In this document: piece after piece, positions 19,081 through 29,091 of the stretch
Layout: every line of letters starts with the position of its first letter
How positions within the stretch are numbered: position 1 is the first letter of the stretch
Source of the DNA: Kluyveromyces lactis
Lineage: Eukaryota > Ascomycota > Saccharomycetes > Saccharomycetales > Saccharomycetaceae
Reading direction: 5' to 3'
Assembly (NCBI RefSeq): GCF_000002515.2
Contig: NC_006041.1
Span: 496,001-560,000, forward strand
Length of the DNA: 64,000 bases
Program-made: the position numbers and the translations under genes
The notes under the pieces: generated by a model
The model's database searches: none
What the model was told of the DNA's origin: nothing
What the model saw: the letters and a program-made list of their open reading frames with translations, nothing else

Positions 19081-22000
19081 ATGTCAGGTATTGCGTTCCG
19101 TGTACCCCTCACTAGTGAGGAAAAGCAAGCATTTTCCCAGCACTTTTCTCGGTTAGATAGAGAACAATTGGGAATTGTGACTGGAGAAGCTTTAAGACCT
19201 TTGTTTAGTCAATCAGGGTTAACTCCGCAACAGTTGTCGCAAATATGGACCATTTGCGATACCGAAAACGCGGGCTTCTTAACTGTTGATCAATTTAACG
19301 CCGCTCTAAGAATGGTTGCGCACTTACAGGAAAATCCAGGTGCGCAAGTTACTTTAGAATTGTATCAGACTCCTGCTTCGAAGCTCCCTTCATTCGGACA
19401 AAGTCAAAAGTTCAACTCTGCTTCTACACAACCATCTATCCCACCACCATCAAATCAGTCTCATTCTGTCCAGAGAGTCCCCTCTGTTATCAATAGATCG
19501 GTGAGCAGAACTAATACGGGTTCGTCGCCAACTTATTCCGTCATTCCTGTATGCACTCCTCATGATTATGCCAAGTTTGCCCAATTATTTGACAGATCAA
19601 CGGAAGAAAGCGGTTTCCTAGCTGGTAATAAAGCAAGAGAAATCTTCCTTAAAGCAAAGTTACCAACTCAAACTCTAGGTACTATTTGGGGGTTGTGTGA
19701 CAGGAGCAATAGCGGAAGCTTGGATAAAGTGGAGTTTGTTATGGCGATGCATTTGATTCAGCTAACACTACAGCAAAACGCAGCCGTTCAAAACTTACCT
19801 TCTACTTTGCCAAATTATTTGTGGAATTCTTTGAATAGTACAGCATCTTCTACTCTGACTCCACTGAGCGCCAATAACACAGGCTTCTCTTTCACATCTG
19901 GCAGTGGATCTGTTGTCAGAAATCCGGGAATTATCAGAAAACCTTCTTTGTCCAGACTTCCATCCGGTACTTTTTCTAATGCTGCAACAGATTGGACCTT
20001 GACTCTTGAAAAAAAGCAGCAGTTTGACGCTATTTTCGATTCTTTGGATAAAGAGAAAAAGGGTTCCTTAGGTTCTAACGTCTTAGTTCCATTTTTTTTG
20101 ACATCGAAATTGGGACAGGATGTCTTAGCAACTGTGTGGGATCTTGCTGATATTCATAACAGTCCAGTTTTCACTAAGGTTGAATTTGCGATTGCAATGT
20201 TTTTAATTCAGAAGAAGAATGCCGGGATCGAATTGCCAGATGTTGTTCCTGATCAATTATTAAATTCGCCAGCTTTAGGTTTGTACCATCAACAACAACA
20301 ACAACAACAACAACAGCGCATTAGTGTAGCAAGCACCGGAGATGCTGGTCAAAATTACCAAAATTTTGCAGCTCCGGTTCAAGCTCAGAAAACCAGTAAT
20401 AGCGCTCTGGATGACTTGCTTGGTCTAAATGAATCATTCACTCCTCCGCCTCCATCTCTTCCTTCCCAGCCACAATCATCGGCTCAGCCTTCAACACATT
20501 TGGCACCAAATGCTAGGAAATTTAGACCTTCATCTACATTTGGACAAACCATTATCCCTGAAGAAGGTGGTAACGACCAGCAACAACAACAACAGCAGCA
20601 GCAGCAGCAGCAGCAGTATATGCAAACTGCTCCTACACACGTAGGCTCTGCAGCTCCTCCTCCACCACCCACTGCACGTAATTCTTCGTTACCAAGTGTT
20701 CCAAACTTTGGAGGTGTTTCTGTCCCTTCGAGGGAAGTCACTTCTAACAATCGTGAAATTGTGCCACCGGCATCGCTTTCTCAGGCCACTACTGAACTTG
20801 CAAATCTCTCCACTCAGGTGAGTTCATTAACGACACAAGCTACGAAAGTTCATGAAGAGAAAACAGCTGCTCAGAATGAACTTACTCGTATAACTAACAT
20901 GAAGGCATCGATCGAGACTAAACTCATTGGTTTGCGTGCGTCTTACAATGAAGAAGTTCGTCAAACGGAGGAGATACAGACGCAATTGAACGCTCTTCGT
21001 GCACAAAACGAAGAGTTAAGTCAACAAGCTTCTGTTGCAGAGGCAAATTATCATGCTGTGCAGACTCAGAACGAGGATTTGCAAACACAGTTGCAACAAG
21101 CTCAAGAAGAGGAAAGGCAGTTAAAGGAGAGGTTGGCCCAGTTTAACACTTTGTCCTCTCAGTTACAGCAACAGTTGGCTGAAGTTCAAGAGAATGCTAA
21201 AGCTGAAAGATCCAGAGTCGATATTCATGCCAAGCAGTTAGAACTTTCAGAGATGACTGCCAACAATCTTCAAACAGAAATTCAAAGTCTTGAACAAACC
21301 CTTGGTATCTACTTATCAAAGCACAAAGAATTGGATGACTACAAAGCTACTATTGAGGCTCAGCACGCTGAGATGGAAAACAAACATAAGCAATACCTTG
21401 CAACTTCTGAAGAAGTACATGCACGTGAATTGGAAGTTCAATCCAGAACAGCAGAGATAGAAAAGCAGGAACAACTATACCGTGATCAAGTATCGAGGTT
21501 GCAAGAACTATTTAATGATTTGAATAAAAGGAAGTCGGAGTTTGAAGCAGCAAATGCAGAGTTTGAGAAGCAACAGTATGACTATGCCGATAGAGTCCAA
21601 AAATTCTCTGAGAATCAAATGAAGTTAGCCATGGGAGAAACCCCTGATGATGAGTATACAAACGAATTGATTCAAAAAAGACTGCAAATTCAGACTGCCC
21701 AGCCAGCTGAGGAGGAGGAAAAACCAGAAAGTGTTTTCGACAAAGATGTTCCAACTCCTGTCTCACAAACTGAACCTGACGAAGAACAAAATCAACAATT
21801 AGAAGATGATCAATTAAGCGAGCAGCAATTACATGACCAGCAGGGTAATGATGAAGTTGCTGCCGAAGCGATGGCAGATTCTTTCGAAGGAAGTTTAAAC
21901 GAATACGGCATCCCTAGAACAGAATCTGTCACATCGTCGACAGCCAACAATCCACCTCAATCAGTTAGAGACGAAGTCGAGAGTGAGCCAAAGGAAAACG

Positions 22001-22767
22001 CTGTCCTAGACATTGATCAACAGCTGGAAGATGCTGAAAACAATGATATTACTAAACAAGGGAGTGAAACTGTACAACCAGCTTCTACTGATGAACCATT
22101 ACCAGGTGGATGGTCTACTGGTTCTACGTTAGAAAAGGATCAAATATCAGATTCCGATGCTGACTCGATCAAGAAGACACCAATTTTAGAGACACAAGAT
22201 AAAGTGTCAGATGCCCAGGGCGCTGAAATCGATATTCCTGCCATCCAAGATCTCAAACTTGAAGACACTCAAGTTTCTTCGGAGGATGAAAAGCATGAAC
22301 AAGTCGAATCTTCCGCCAAAAATGTATCAAGTAAACCTGATACTCCTGAATTTGTCAATCAGTTCGAACACATTACACATCAAGATCTTGATGAGAATGT
22401 TTTCCATGACGCAAGCTCAGTCCAACCTTTTGATAGTGAGGAATCTGCTAAGGCACCGGTAGGAAATGACGAATGGGATGAGATTTTCTCTGGATTAGGC
22501 AACAATGGTAACACAATTCAAACTTCTGACGTACCAGCCTCCGTTACTCCTACTCCACTCCAGCACCCAGTACCTAGTGCAGGTTCTTTGCCTCTCTCCA
22601 GCATGTCCAAATCGCCGATTGATAGAGGTATTGCTGTAACGCCGAAATCTTTGGCAATCGAAGAGTTAAGCAGCATGGGCTTTTCAAAGGAAGAAGCTAC
22701 AAAAGCTCTTGAAAAATGTGATTGGGATCTTGATGATGCCACCAATTTACTACTTGATGGTGCATGA
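19081..22767 (+). CDS. EDE1: endocytic EH-domain scaffold protein
   Basis: Early scaffold of clathrin-mediated endocytosis that starts cortical patches and binds ubiquitinated cargo (Eps15 homologue). The 1228 residues (1381 in S. cerevisiae) hold three EH domains at about 10-95, 158-245 and 312-400. Each has an EF-hand-like second half such as CDTENAGFLTVDQFNAALRM. A Pro/Gln-rich linker with two polyglutamine runs follows, then a long coiled coil at about 565-880 and an acidic region. A C-terminal UBA domain (about 1187-1226) has the MGFSKEEATKAL loop. It is divergent from the YJR112W-A-type gene, and its relation to PSY4 and MOH1 matches YBL046W-YBL047C-YBL049W. Confidence 0.96.
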   Translation: MSGIAFRVPLTSEEKQAFSQHFSRLDREQLGIVTGEALRPLFSQSGLTPQQLSQIWTICDTENAGFLTVDQFNAALRMVAHLQENPGAQVTLELYQTPASKLPSFGQSQKFNSASTQPSIPPPSNQSHSVQRVPSVINRSVSRTNTGSSPTYSVIPVCTPHDYAKFAQLFDRSTEESGFLAGNKAREIFLKAKLPTQTLGTIWGLCDRSNSGSLDKVEFVMAMHLIQLTLQQNAAVQNLPSTLPNYLWNSLNSTASSTLTPLSANNTGFSFTSGSGSVVRNPGIIRKPSLSRLPSGTFSNAATDWTLTLEKKQQFDAIFDSLDKEKKGSLGSNVLVPFFLTSKLGQDVLATVWDLADIHNSPVFTKVEFAIAMFLIQKKNAGIELPDVVPDQLLNSPALGLYHQQQQQQQQQRISVASTGDAGQNYQNFAAPVQAQKTSNSALDDLLGLNESFTPPPPSLPSQPQSSAQPSTHLAPNARKFRPSSTFGQTIIPEEGGNDQQQQQQQQQQQQQYMQTAPTHVGSAAPPPPPTARNSSLPSVPNFGGVSVPSREVTSNNREIVPPASLSQATTELANLSTQVSSLTTQATKVHEEKTAAQNELTRITNMKASIETKLIGLRASYNEEVRQTEEIQTQLNALRAQNEELSQQASVAEANYHAVQTQNEDLQTQLQQAQEEERQLKERLAQFNTLSSQLQQQLAEVQENAKAERSRVDIHAKQLELSEMTANNLQTEIQSLEQTLGIYLSKHKELDDYKATIEAQHAEMENKHKQYLATSEEVHARELEVQSRTAEIEKQEQLYRDQVSRLQELFNDLNKRKSEFEAANAEFEKQQYDYADRVQKFSENQMKLAMGETPDDEYTNELIQKRLQIQTAQPAEEEEKPESVFDKDVPTPVSQTEPDEEQNQQLEDDQLSEQQLHDQQGNDEVAAEAMADSFEGSLNEYGIPRTESVTSSTANNPPQSVRDEVESEPKENAVLDIDQQLEDAENNDITKQGSETVQPASTDEPLPGGWSTGSTLEKDQISDSDADSIKKTPILETQDKVSDAQGAEIDIPAIQDLKLEDTQVSSEDEKHEQVESSAKNVSSKPDTPEFVNQFEHITHQDLDENVFHDASSVQPFDSEESAKAPVGNDEWDEIFSGLGNNGNTIQTSDVPASVTPTPLQHPVPSAGSLPLSSMSKSPIDRGIAVTPKSLAIEELSSMGFSKEEATKALEKCDWDLDDATNLLLDGA
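20288..20315 (+). repeat. EDE1: CAA repeat coding polyglutamine in EDE1
   Basis: Run of CAA/CAG codons giving a stretch of about nine Gln after the third EH domain. Likely variable in length between strains. Confidence 0.8.
20577..20615 (+). repeat. EDE1: CAA/CAG repeat coding polyglutamine in EDE1
   Basis: About 13 consecutive Gln codons, first CAA then CAG, in the Pro/Gln-rich linker. Confidence 0.85.
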
Positions 22768-22889
22768 GCATTTCCCTTTGCACATCTCTAATCAGACACA
22801 AATACTGATTATTTGATAAGAATTGCTTGGGGTTATTCACTGCACCTAGGTTATTATAACTTCTATGTAAATATAAATATCAAAAATGT

Positions 22890-23507
22890 TTATGATGTCT
22901 GTCTTGATTCAATTATCATGTCACTAACTGCCTGCTTTATCGTTTCGTCAGGTAGCATGGACTTTTCGTTTAACATATCGTCATAAACCTGTTGCAACTG
23001 GTCCAATTCTTGAAATATATTGTCATTGAGGTCCTTTAAATTTGTCTCCAACGCTTCGTTAGATTCTTTTATTATCTGTAATTTATTATTAATCCTTTCG
23101 AGTGTCGATTCTTTAGCACCCTGTAAATTCCCTTCAATTAGTTCCAGTGGCCTTAAATCATCAATTTTTCGCAGCTTCTTGCTAGAAGAAGAAGTATCTA
23201 TGCTTCTTGCCTTGTTTATGAGATCATCTAGTTGATTTAATTTCTCTTCAATCGATCGCTCGTGAAATATCGCGTCAAATTCAACTCTTGAAAGATTTGA
23301 CCATAATTTGATTACTTGCTGTTGACAAACTGTAAGATTTTCTATCCCTTCTCTTGTTTGACCATAGTTCGGGAAGCACTCATGTATCTTCTCCCAGGAC
23401 TGTAGCTTCCTTATGCTTTCTTCCAATGCTTTATTGCACACTTGAACCAGTCTCTGAAACCTAATGTGTTCAGTCCCCTCCATTCCGGAATACCTGTCGA
23501 CTGACAT
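22890..23507 (-). CDS. NNF1: MIND kinetochore complex subunit
   Basis: Subunit of the Mtw1-Nnf1-Nsl1-Dsn1 complex that links the inner kinetochore to Ndc80 and Spc105. The 205-residue helical protein has the conserved N-terminal RFQRLVQVCNKALEESIRKL and QSWEKIHECFPNYGQ, and long coiled coils after. S. cerevisiae Nnf1 is 201 residues and aligns through the whole length. The frame opens at a TTG at 23525; the first ATG at 23507 (MSVDRYSG) is taken. It is convergent with EDE1 (122 bases apart) and divergent from PXP2, as in YJR112W-YJR111C. Confidence 0.93.
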   Translation of the reverse strand: MSVDRYSGMEGTEHIRFQRLVQVCNKALEESIRKLQSWEKIHECFPNYGQTREGIENLTVCQQQVIKLWSNLSRVEFDAIFHERSIEEKLNQLDDLINKARSIDTSSSSKKLRKIDDLRPLELIEGNLQGAKESTLERINNKLQIIKESNEALETNLKDLNDNIFQELDQLQQVYDDMLNEKSMLPDETIKQAVSDMIIESRQTS

Positions 23508-23746
23508 TCTTAACTGCAGAATCAAGTATGTTGCTTTCTTTAGTAACCAGATTTGACTATTGATAGTCAGTTAAGCTAATGTTGCAGCACAGATGTGGCA
23601 GGTCAATATCGGGTTGTTTACATTCTTAAAACTAATTGTTTATGTTTTATACTATTCGACAAGAACCTTCTAATATCAACTTTTATAATATGAAAATCGT
23701 TTGAATCTCAAAATCACGGACTTATATTTCAATAACTTACAAATGC

Positions 23747-24610
23747 ATGAAGCGGAGTGACCCATTTGAACTATCACAGGCTATGTCTTTGACAGCTCAA
23801 CGATTGGTCGCAATATCCAAATGGAATGGACGTTTTTCCGTTTTAAACTACCTTGTCGCCGCTTCGACATTGAGTGTGTGCAATGAATCTAAAGAAATCC
23901 CTAAGATATACCACCTTGCGATGGTAATGAGTGAAGAAAATTCGCCAGATGATTCTGCATTGATAGATGCAGCCAACTCTGTGGTGACCCTTTGTGACAA
24001 AGCGGAGTCAAATGATGATGCTAGCGCTTATGAAAGTTTATATCAGTCACCTACTGTTCACCAAAGAGAGTTGACAGAAAAATTCAGAGAGGCCTTATTG
24101 AAAACCAGTCCGTTGGCAGGTCTACCAAAAGCAATAAATGGATTGCGTGCATTACATAATGTAACTCCGATCTCATTATTAGCTCCGTATCAACATGTAT
24201 CGAAGAATAGTACTAATGTTCACGACCTTTTCCCGAAGACCAAACGAAATACTGACTCGGACAATGAGATCGAACGGGGTATGAAACACTGGAATCATCT
24301 TTATGGTAAAGTCTCTGGAAGAGTCATCAATAACTTGAATAGGTCATATCCAGATCTTTGGTATTATACTATGTCGCATGCTTACGGGCCATTGCTTTCG
24401 TATTCTGATGTGCTAGATGCACAAGAAACAAGTCTAATAATTATTTCATCCCTTGTACCTCAGGATGTCAACCCTCAACTTTGGGGGCATTTGAAAGGAG
24501 CAATAAATGTAGGTTGTTCGAAAGAAGCTATTGAGAATGCAAGAACATTGAGTATTCAAATTGCTCAATGGTGCGGCGTTGAATGGAAGGGAGATGTAGT
24601 CAAGCTATAG
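23747..24610 (+). CDS. PXP2: Pxp2-type peroxisomal protein
   Basis: Orthologue of S. cerevisiae YJR111C (283 residues), reported as a peroxisomal protein of unknown reaction; the family may have an AhpD-like fold. There are 287 residues from ATG 23747, or 275 from the in-frame ATG at 23783. The C-terminus GDVVKL could act as a weak type-1 peroxisomal targeting signal. An out-of-frame ATG at 23743, four bases before the first in-frame ATG, would give only five codons. The ATG at 23783 has a better context (G at -3) and starts just before the conserved TAQRLVAISKWNGRFS, so the shorter form is a real option. Neighbours NNF1 and YMR1 match YJR112W and YJR110W. Confidence 0.85.
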   Translation: MKRSDPFELSQAMSLTAQRLVAISKWNGRFSVLNYLVAASTLSVCNESKEIPKIYHLAMVMSEENSPDDSALIDAANSVVTLCDKAESNDDASAYESLYQSPTVHQRELTEKFREALLKTSPLAGLPKAINGLRALHNVTPISLLAPYQHVSKNSTNVHDLFPKTKRNTDSDNEIERGMKHWNHLYGKVSGRVINNLNRSYPDLWYYTMSHAYGPLLSYSDVLDAQETSLIIISSLVPQDVNPQLWGHLKGAINVGCSKEAIENARTLSIQIAQWCGVEWKGDVVKL

Positions 24611-24701
24611 CAGGTCTGTGCAAGGTAAAGGAGTGCACTATAAGATATATGCGGTATATAAGTGTGTGTATCATTATGCGAATTTTCATTTATAAAAGCT
24701 C

Positions 24702-26591
24702 TTACTTCTTGGAAAATATCTCCAAACTAAATTTGGGCATCTTGAGGCTTGACACAATCGTATTTGTTTTCTTCACCAACGTATCCTCATCTTCATGAGT
24801 TGGGCAAGGGCCATTCATCTCTGCATCCCTCCTTCCGAAAAGCTGCCACCACCACTCTACCTTCTCCCAATCAGGAAGTATCCAATCTTCCTCATCATCG
24901 GATGGTTCCCTATAATTTGGATTGGAAAACTCATGAGTCCTTGACCTGAAATAATCCCAAACACTTCTAGTCTGATGGAAAGCGTTGTTGGTGACTCTTT
25001 CGTACTCATTATCAAAAATGAATGTTCCATATTGACAAGAATATAGATGGTACACCAACCTTCTTAAGAAACGTTCATTGAACTCAAACTGAGTAGGATA
25101 TTGAATCAAAAGTTGATGGACACAGTCCAAGAATTGTTGGAAAACGGGTGATGTGAGCTTCATGTTTGTCCCATTTCTAAACTTTTTGAAGGTAGAGGAG
25201 ATTCGGGTTTCTGGTGAGGTCATTGTGGAAAATTCCCCTAATTCGTTCTCTTTTTTATCGTTTAACGAAAGGGATTCGGCAGCTAGAGCGATGCTTAATC
25301 TCGTAGAGTTGTCATGAAATACTGAATGTGAACTTAGATGGCCGGACCTTTCACAAAATCTATGACCGAATGCAAGCCAATCCTTTTCGACTAGAACCAT
25401 GAATCCCTCTATAGTCCTGTAGTATGGATCGAGAGATAGTTGAACTAAGGATGTTATCTGAGCTGTTCTATCCCATCCATCAGAACAATGCACAAGTATG
25501 TTGGAGTTGTTGAAAACAATAGACTTTACCAATGTGTCTGTCGATGATAAAAGTAGTTTAATGTATTTAAGCCATGAACTTGACTTATCCGAATTTAGCA
25601 TACTCTTGTCAATTGGAAGGTATAAATCATTATCCACTAAGAAGTTATCAACCAAATAGTTCAAAGAATCCCTCATTACATGGATATTATCTATTCCTAA
25701 GAACATCCGAGAGCAGGTCTGATTAAAGCCATAGTTATCCATATTTTCAGTACCTCCTCCTAGGGCAGTTTGGGCCATTGCATTTGTAGTAGGCCTAGCG
25801 TCTACTATAATGTTCTTACTAGTCTTGTTTATACTGCAATTAAAAATTTCCCTGATAAGTTTCTCATCTTGAATCGATCGTTGTTGAGTAATACCGGGCA
25901 GAGGTTGTGCACATCTAGTAATTGACGCCCCATTCTTTGCGTAATAATACGTCAAAGCCGGAATTCTTTGCTGGGATCGATATTTCACGGAATAAGATAT
26001 TAATGTGTCTGAAACAGTCTTCGGTACCACCAACTTACTTGGGTAAGTCCGACAAAATGAGTAATCTTCGTTGATATCCGAAACTCTCCATTTACAACAT
26101 TCTTCGTCACCGAAATTTAGGCCCTGCCTTTCAAATTCCTTCACGGGATCGTAAATATTCCAGCTATTAAATGGTGTTTCTGCTTTGTTTGGGGAGTAGA
26201 TGAAAGCGTATAATTTGTGAACATCATCAAGAATTGTCAACTTGCATAACGAATCGTAAACGTCTTGAGTATTCTTCTCATTTTCCAAATCCAAAGAGAA
26301 TATGTTATAATCCTTGGTTATTACTTTAATATTGAAAAACATCCAGATGTCTTTACCAGCATATAAGGCTTCTTTTTCCCATTCGGAATGATGCTTGTAC
26401 TTTGATATTAAAGAGCTTCCCTTGTTTTTGAACACAGACGCAATGGTGGGATACGCTACCCAAAATTCCCTCGAAGAATTGTCATCAGTAAAGATCAAAT
26501 GATGCGTAGTCAAATGCAGAGATCCCTTCAATGAAATACCTCTCTTGTGCCAGATAACATTGTCAACTCTTGCTATTTTAATGTAATCCAT
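24702..26591 (-). CDS. YMR1: myotubularin-type phosphoinositide 3-phosphatase
   Basis: Removes the 3-phosphate from PtdIns3P (and PtdIns(3,5)P2 in the family), controlling endosome and vacuole lipid identity. The 629-residue protein (688 in S. cerevisiae) has an N-terminal PH-GRAM domain (about 1-115) and the myotubularin phosphatase domain. The catalytic CX5R loop is VHCSDGWDRTAQ, with Cys369, Asp371, Asp374 and Arg375. The C-terminal WWWQLF segment is typical of this group. It is convergent with PXP2 (91 bases apart), as YJR110W is with YJR111C. Confidence 0.95.
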   Translation of the reverse strand: MDYIKIARVDNVIWHKRGISLKGSLHLTTHHLIFTDDNSSREFWVAYPTIASVFKNKGSSLISKYKHHSEWEKEALYAGKDIWMFFNIKVITKDYNIFSLDLENEKNTQDVYDSLCKLTILDDVHKLYAFIYSPNKAETPFNSWNIYDPVKEFERQGLNFGDEECCKWRVSDINEDYSFCRTYPSKLVVPKTVSDTLISYSVKYRSQQRIPALTYYYAKNGASITRCAQPLPGITQQRSIQDEKLIREIFNCSINKTSKNIIVDARPTTNAMAQTALGGGTENMDNYGFNQTCSRMFLGIDNIHVMRDSLNYLVDNFLVDNDLYLPIDKSMLNSDKSSSWLKYIKLLLSSTDTLVKSIVFNNSNILVHCSDGWDRTAQITSLVQLSLDPYYRTIEGFMVLVEKDWLAFGHRFCERSGHLSSHSVFHDNSTRLSIALAAESLSLNDKKENELGEFSTMTSPETRISSTFKKFRNGTNMKLTSPVFQQFLDCVHQLLIQYPTQFEFNERFLRRLVYHLYSCQYGTFIFDNEYERVTNNAFHQTRSVWDYFRSRTHEFSNPNYREPSDDEEDWILPDWEKVEWWWQLFGRRDAEMNGPCPTHEDEDTLVKKTNTIVSSLKMPKFSLEIFSKK

Positions 26592-27475
26592 TCGGTGTTC
26601 GTCTTCTCAGAAGGATATGGCGTGCTGTTGTGTGAGATATGGTACCGATAATGTTGATAAATAGTGAGTAAGGAAGATATAATGGGATGGTAGGAGGGAA
26701 ACAAAAAAAAAAATTCTAAATAGAACCCTATCTTAAACTGCTCATCAAGCGTGCCTTATTGATTCGTAGTGCAGTTTAGTCTCACTGCACCGAGTTGTTC
26801 ACTGTTTATTCCTTACCGCTGGTTGGTTTGTATTCTGTTGATTGTAATTCAAACTTTATTACTCTTTCTCAGCATCTGTTTATAAAATTGGTGTCTCCTC
26901 CGAAACGAAGATAAGATCCCTTAATCGAAAAGTAAAAGACGACGGTCTGATCATGAACAGGATTGATGCCGAAGACATAGTCTTTGGCGCACTATCTAGA
27001 TAGTGTTTTTAAGCAAGTAAAAGTATTGACGTTAAACAACATATATAATTTATCCAGTAGTAGAGAAGAAGATGATATATAAAAGTAAAAATAGGGAGAA
27101 CAGAGAAATTGAACCAACCATTCACAGTTAAAGGGTATCACAGATAGCCAATGGGTGATTCAAACGTTTATGTTAATTGAGAATTGAAAGTTTAAGTGAC
27201 AAAAATAGAGACTAACAGTGTATATGTTCTTTTAATTTTAAAGCCCATTCCCAAATTCTCATACCAATTTTTCGAGACATTAGAAGAAAACCGTGTAGAT
27301 ATTAGCATGATAACAAGTTGATCAGGTTGAGTGAACATTAGTTAAAGTGTATTTTTTGTTTTGTTTTGTGTTGAATTTGCATTTGCATTAGCATTTGCAT
27401 TTCGGTTGTAAGTCATAGGAAAATGGTCCAAGGATAAGAGAGGCAGAAATCTGTCAAATTCCTGGCTCTTAACTA
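26592..27475. other. YMR1 upstream region
   Basis: 884 bases between the MOH1 stop and the YMR1 start. A poly-A tract lies at 26702-26713 near YMR1. A small tandem of GCATTTGCATTA-type repeats lies at about 27377-27402. No gene is supported. Confidence 0.5.
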
Positions 27476-27850
27476 TCATCTACATTGAGTTATGGGAAGT
27501 AGTTCCAAAATATACTTGCCCTCCTTGTACTGCTGGTTGCTCTTCTCGCTCTTCAAATATTTCCAACCCACCAGCGCTCCGCAAGTAGAACAGTATATGT
27601 CGCAAACTATGTACTTCCCCGTAATCATGTATCGCGTCTGCTTTTCCCCCTCATACACATTAAGCACCTCGTTCATAAGATACGCATCCCCGGTCTTACC
27701 TCGATAATCTTTAGACATGAGCTGTGTACTCGATGACAAATGTGTCCTACAATTACGGCATCCGTATATAACAAACCGATCATGCTTATGTTTCAGACAA
27801 ATATCCTCGCCAGATGGCTTCTCAATATAAACACAGCAACTGATTCCCAT
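27476..27850 (-). CDS. MOH1: Yippee-family zinc-binding protein
   Basis: Orthologue of S. cerevisiae Moh1 (YBL049W), a stationary-phase protein of the Yippee family, which resembles the substrate-receptor fold of GID E3 complexes (CTLH component Ypel5 in animals). The 124 residues carry two CxxC zinc knuckles: Cys31/Cys34 in YGCRNC and Cys87/Cys90 in YCSTC. The family signature GALVGWKYL follows the second. The frame begins with a GTG at 27853, one codon before ATG 27850; the ATG is used. It is in the YBL047-YBL050 gene order between EDE1 and SEC17. The promoter region contains a 30-bp perfect palindrome. Confidence 0.93.
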   Translation of the reverse strand: MGISCCVYIEKPSGEDICLKHKHDRFVIYGCRNCRTHLSSSTQLMSKDYRGKTGDAYLMNEVLNVYEGEKQTRYMITGKYIVCDIYCSTCGALVGWKYLKSEKSNQQYKEGKYILELLPITQCR

Positions 27851-28329
27851 CACTTGTCAATCAGAATAAGTCAGATTAAAACGCTTTGCAAGGCCTGAAA
27901 AACCTCTTAGTACCAGATACCGGATAACCAGGCCCAAAACCGAAACCTGATCAAAAAGGATTGAGACTCTCTCACCTTAAACCTTTGCCAGAAGAAAATT
28001 TGTAGAAACAACGAAGTAACACTGGACGTTACCGTTCCCCTGTTTCCAAACACTTGAAAACTTCAAATCAATCTGTAAAACTGTTCATTGAAAACAAGTC
28101 TCATATCTGTTCATGCTATATATACCGAAATTCCATATTCTGTCGTTATATAATGACAGTGACTCCCTAAAAAAAGTTAAGTGATACGAAGCTATCGATG
28201 GAATAGGTAATTTCTGGTGAAAAATTGAGAAGCGATGAGCTAAGACAAGACAAAGTGGACGTTTGTAGATTCCCAGCAGGCCTGTGCTTTCCTGGGACGA
28301 TGAGCTGGGAAGACTCTTACCAATGCTAT

Positions 28330-28359
28330 TGTTGCTCTGCTCTGCAGAGCAGAGCAACA
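28330..28359. repeat. perfect 30-bp palindrome
   Basis: Every base pairs with its symmetric partner around the centre at 28344/28345. The left arm reads TGTTGCTCTGCTCTG, and the right arm is its exact complement. Each arm itself contains a repeated GCTCT unit. It lies about 480 bases upstream of MOH1. Confidence 0.95.
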
Positions 28360-28826
28360 GGCAGAAGTGAGCTCAACAGCTGAGGAAACCCTCACTATAT
28401 ACTGAATGTTGTAACTTGATCTATATACAGTAGCACGCCAGGGCGCCTTCAGGTGACTTTCAACTGGTGTTAACACGTTGTGGGAATAAAGATATAGAGA
28501 GTATCCCCTTTCGACAAATTCTTCTGTTTTTATACTTCGAAAGTCAAATTGTGTTTCTTAATCTGAAACACTCTTAACTGTCATTGAGAACTTATTAAAT
28601 AAAGAGAGAAAGGGTTAGTTGCAGTCAATATTGGAATGGGAAAAGAGTTCGAACGGGGCTTAGACAGCGCTTCTTGTTAACCGGAACACTTAATTGCTGC
28701 ATGTCCGCTATGTACTGACGTTCTTCATCTCATAATGGGCTTCAGGAATGGCCATGGCTATGCCCGGCCTTTACGGCCTTTAAAGAGAGATGATCCAGTG
28801 CCATTTCTACATTCTGCTCCTTCAAT

Positions 28827-28857
28827 CACGTGGATTAGAAAAGATATATATATATAA
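28827..28857. promoter_or_regulatory. CACGTG plus TATA run without an assigned gene
   Basis: CACGTG at 28827-28832 followed 12 bases later by TATATATATATAA at 28845-28857. The nearest plus-strand ATG frames are under 20 codons. MOH1 is about 1 kb away on the other strand. Confidence 0.35.
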
Positions 28858-29091
28858 GCAGGAACCGGAAAACACTTGACTCTCCGCTCGTGGCTAACAG
28901 AATTGTAAGGAAATAAGACATAAGTTACTCAACTAGGCTTATTCCCGATTCGCTGGTAGTGGAATCTTTCGGATAGTAATAAATCATAAGTTATGAATGG
29001 TTTAGATCATGTGTGGATGATACCAAACCAGAAGAGATAAAAATATTATACAATAAGAGGGATTCTCCCCAAAGGAATTCTCCCAGGTCAA

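Larger units (their letters stand above)
27851..29091. other. MOH1 upstream region
   Basis: 1.24 kb without an ATG-started gene; the longer minus-strand frames begin at TTG or GTG. It holds the 30-bp palindrome (28330-28359), a CACGTG (28827-28832) and a strong TATA run (28845-28857) far from MOH1. The TATA run could drive an RNA running toward the ferric reductase gene from its 3' side. Confidence 0.5.

Noticed and set aside
28240-28476. Two overlapping minus-strand frames (28085-28357 and 28240-28476)
   Set aside because: They start at TTG and GTG, cross the 30-bp palindrome, and have no recognisable features.
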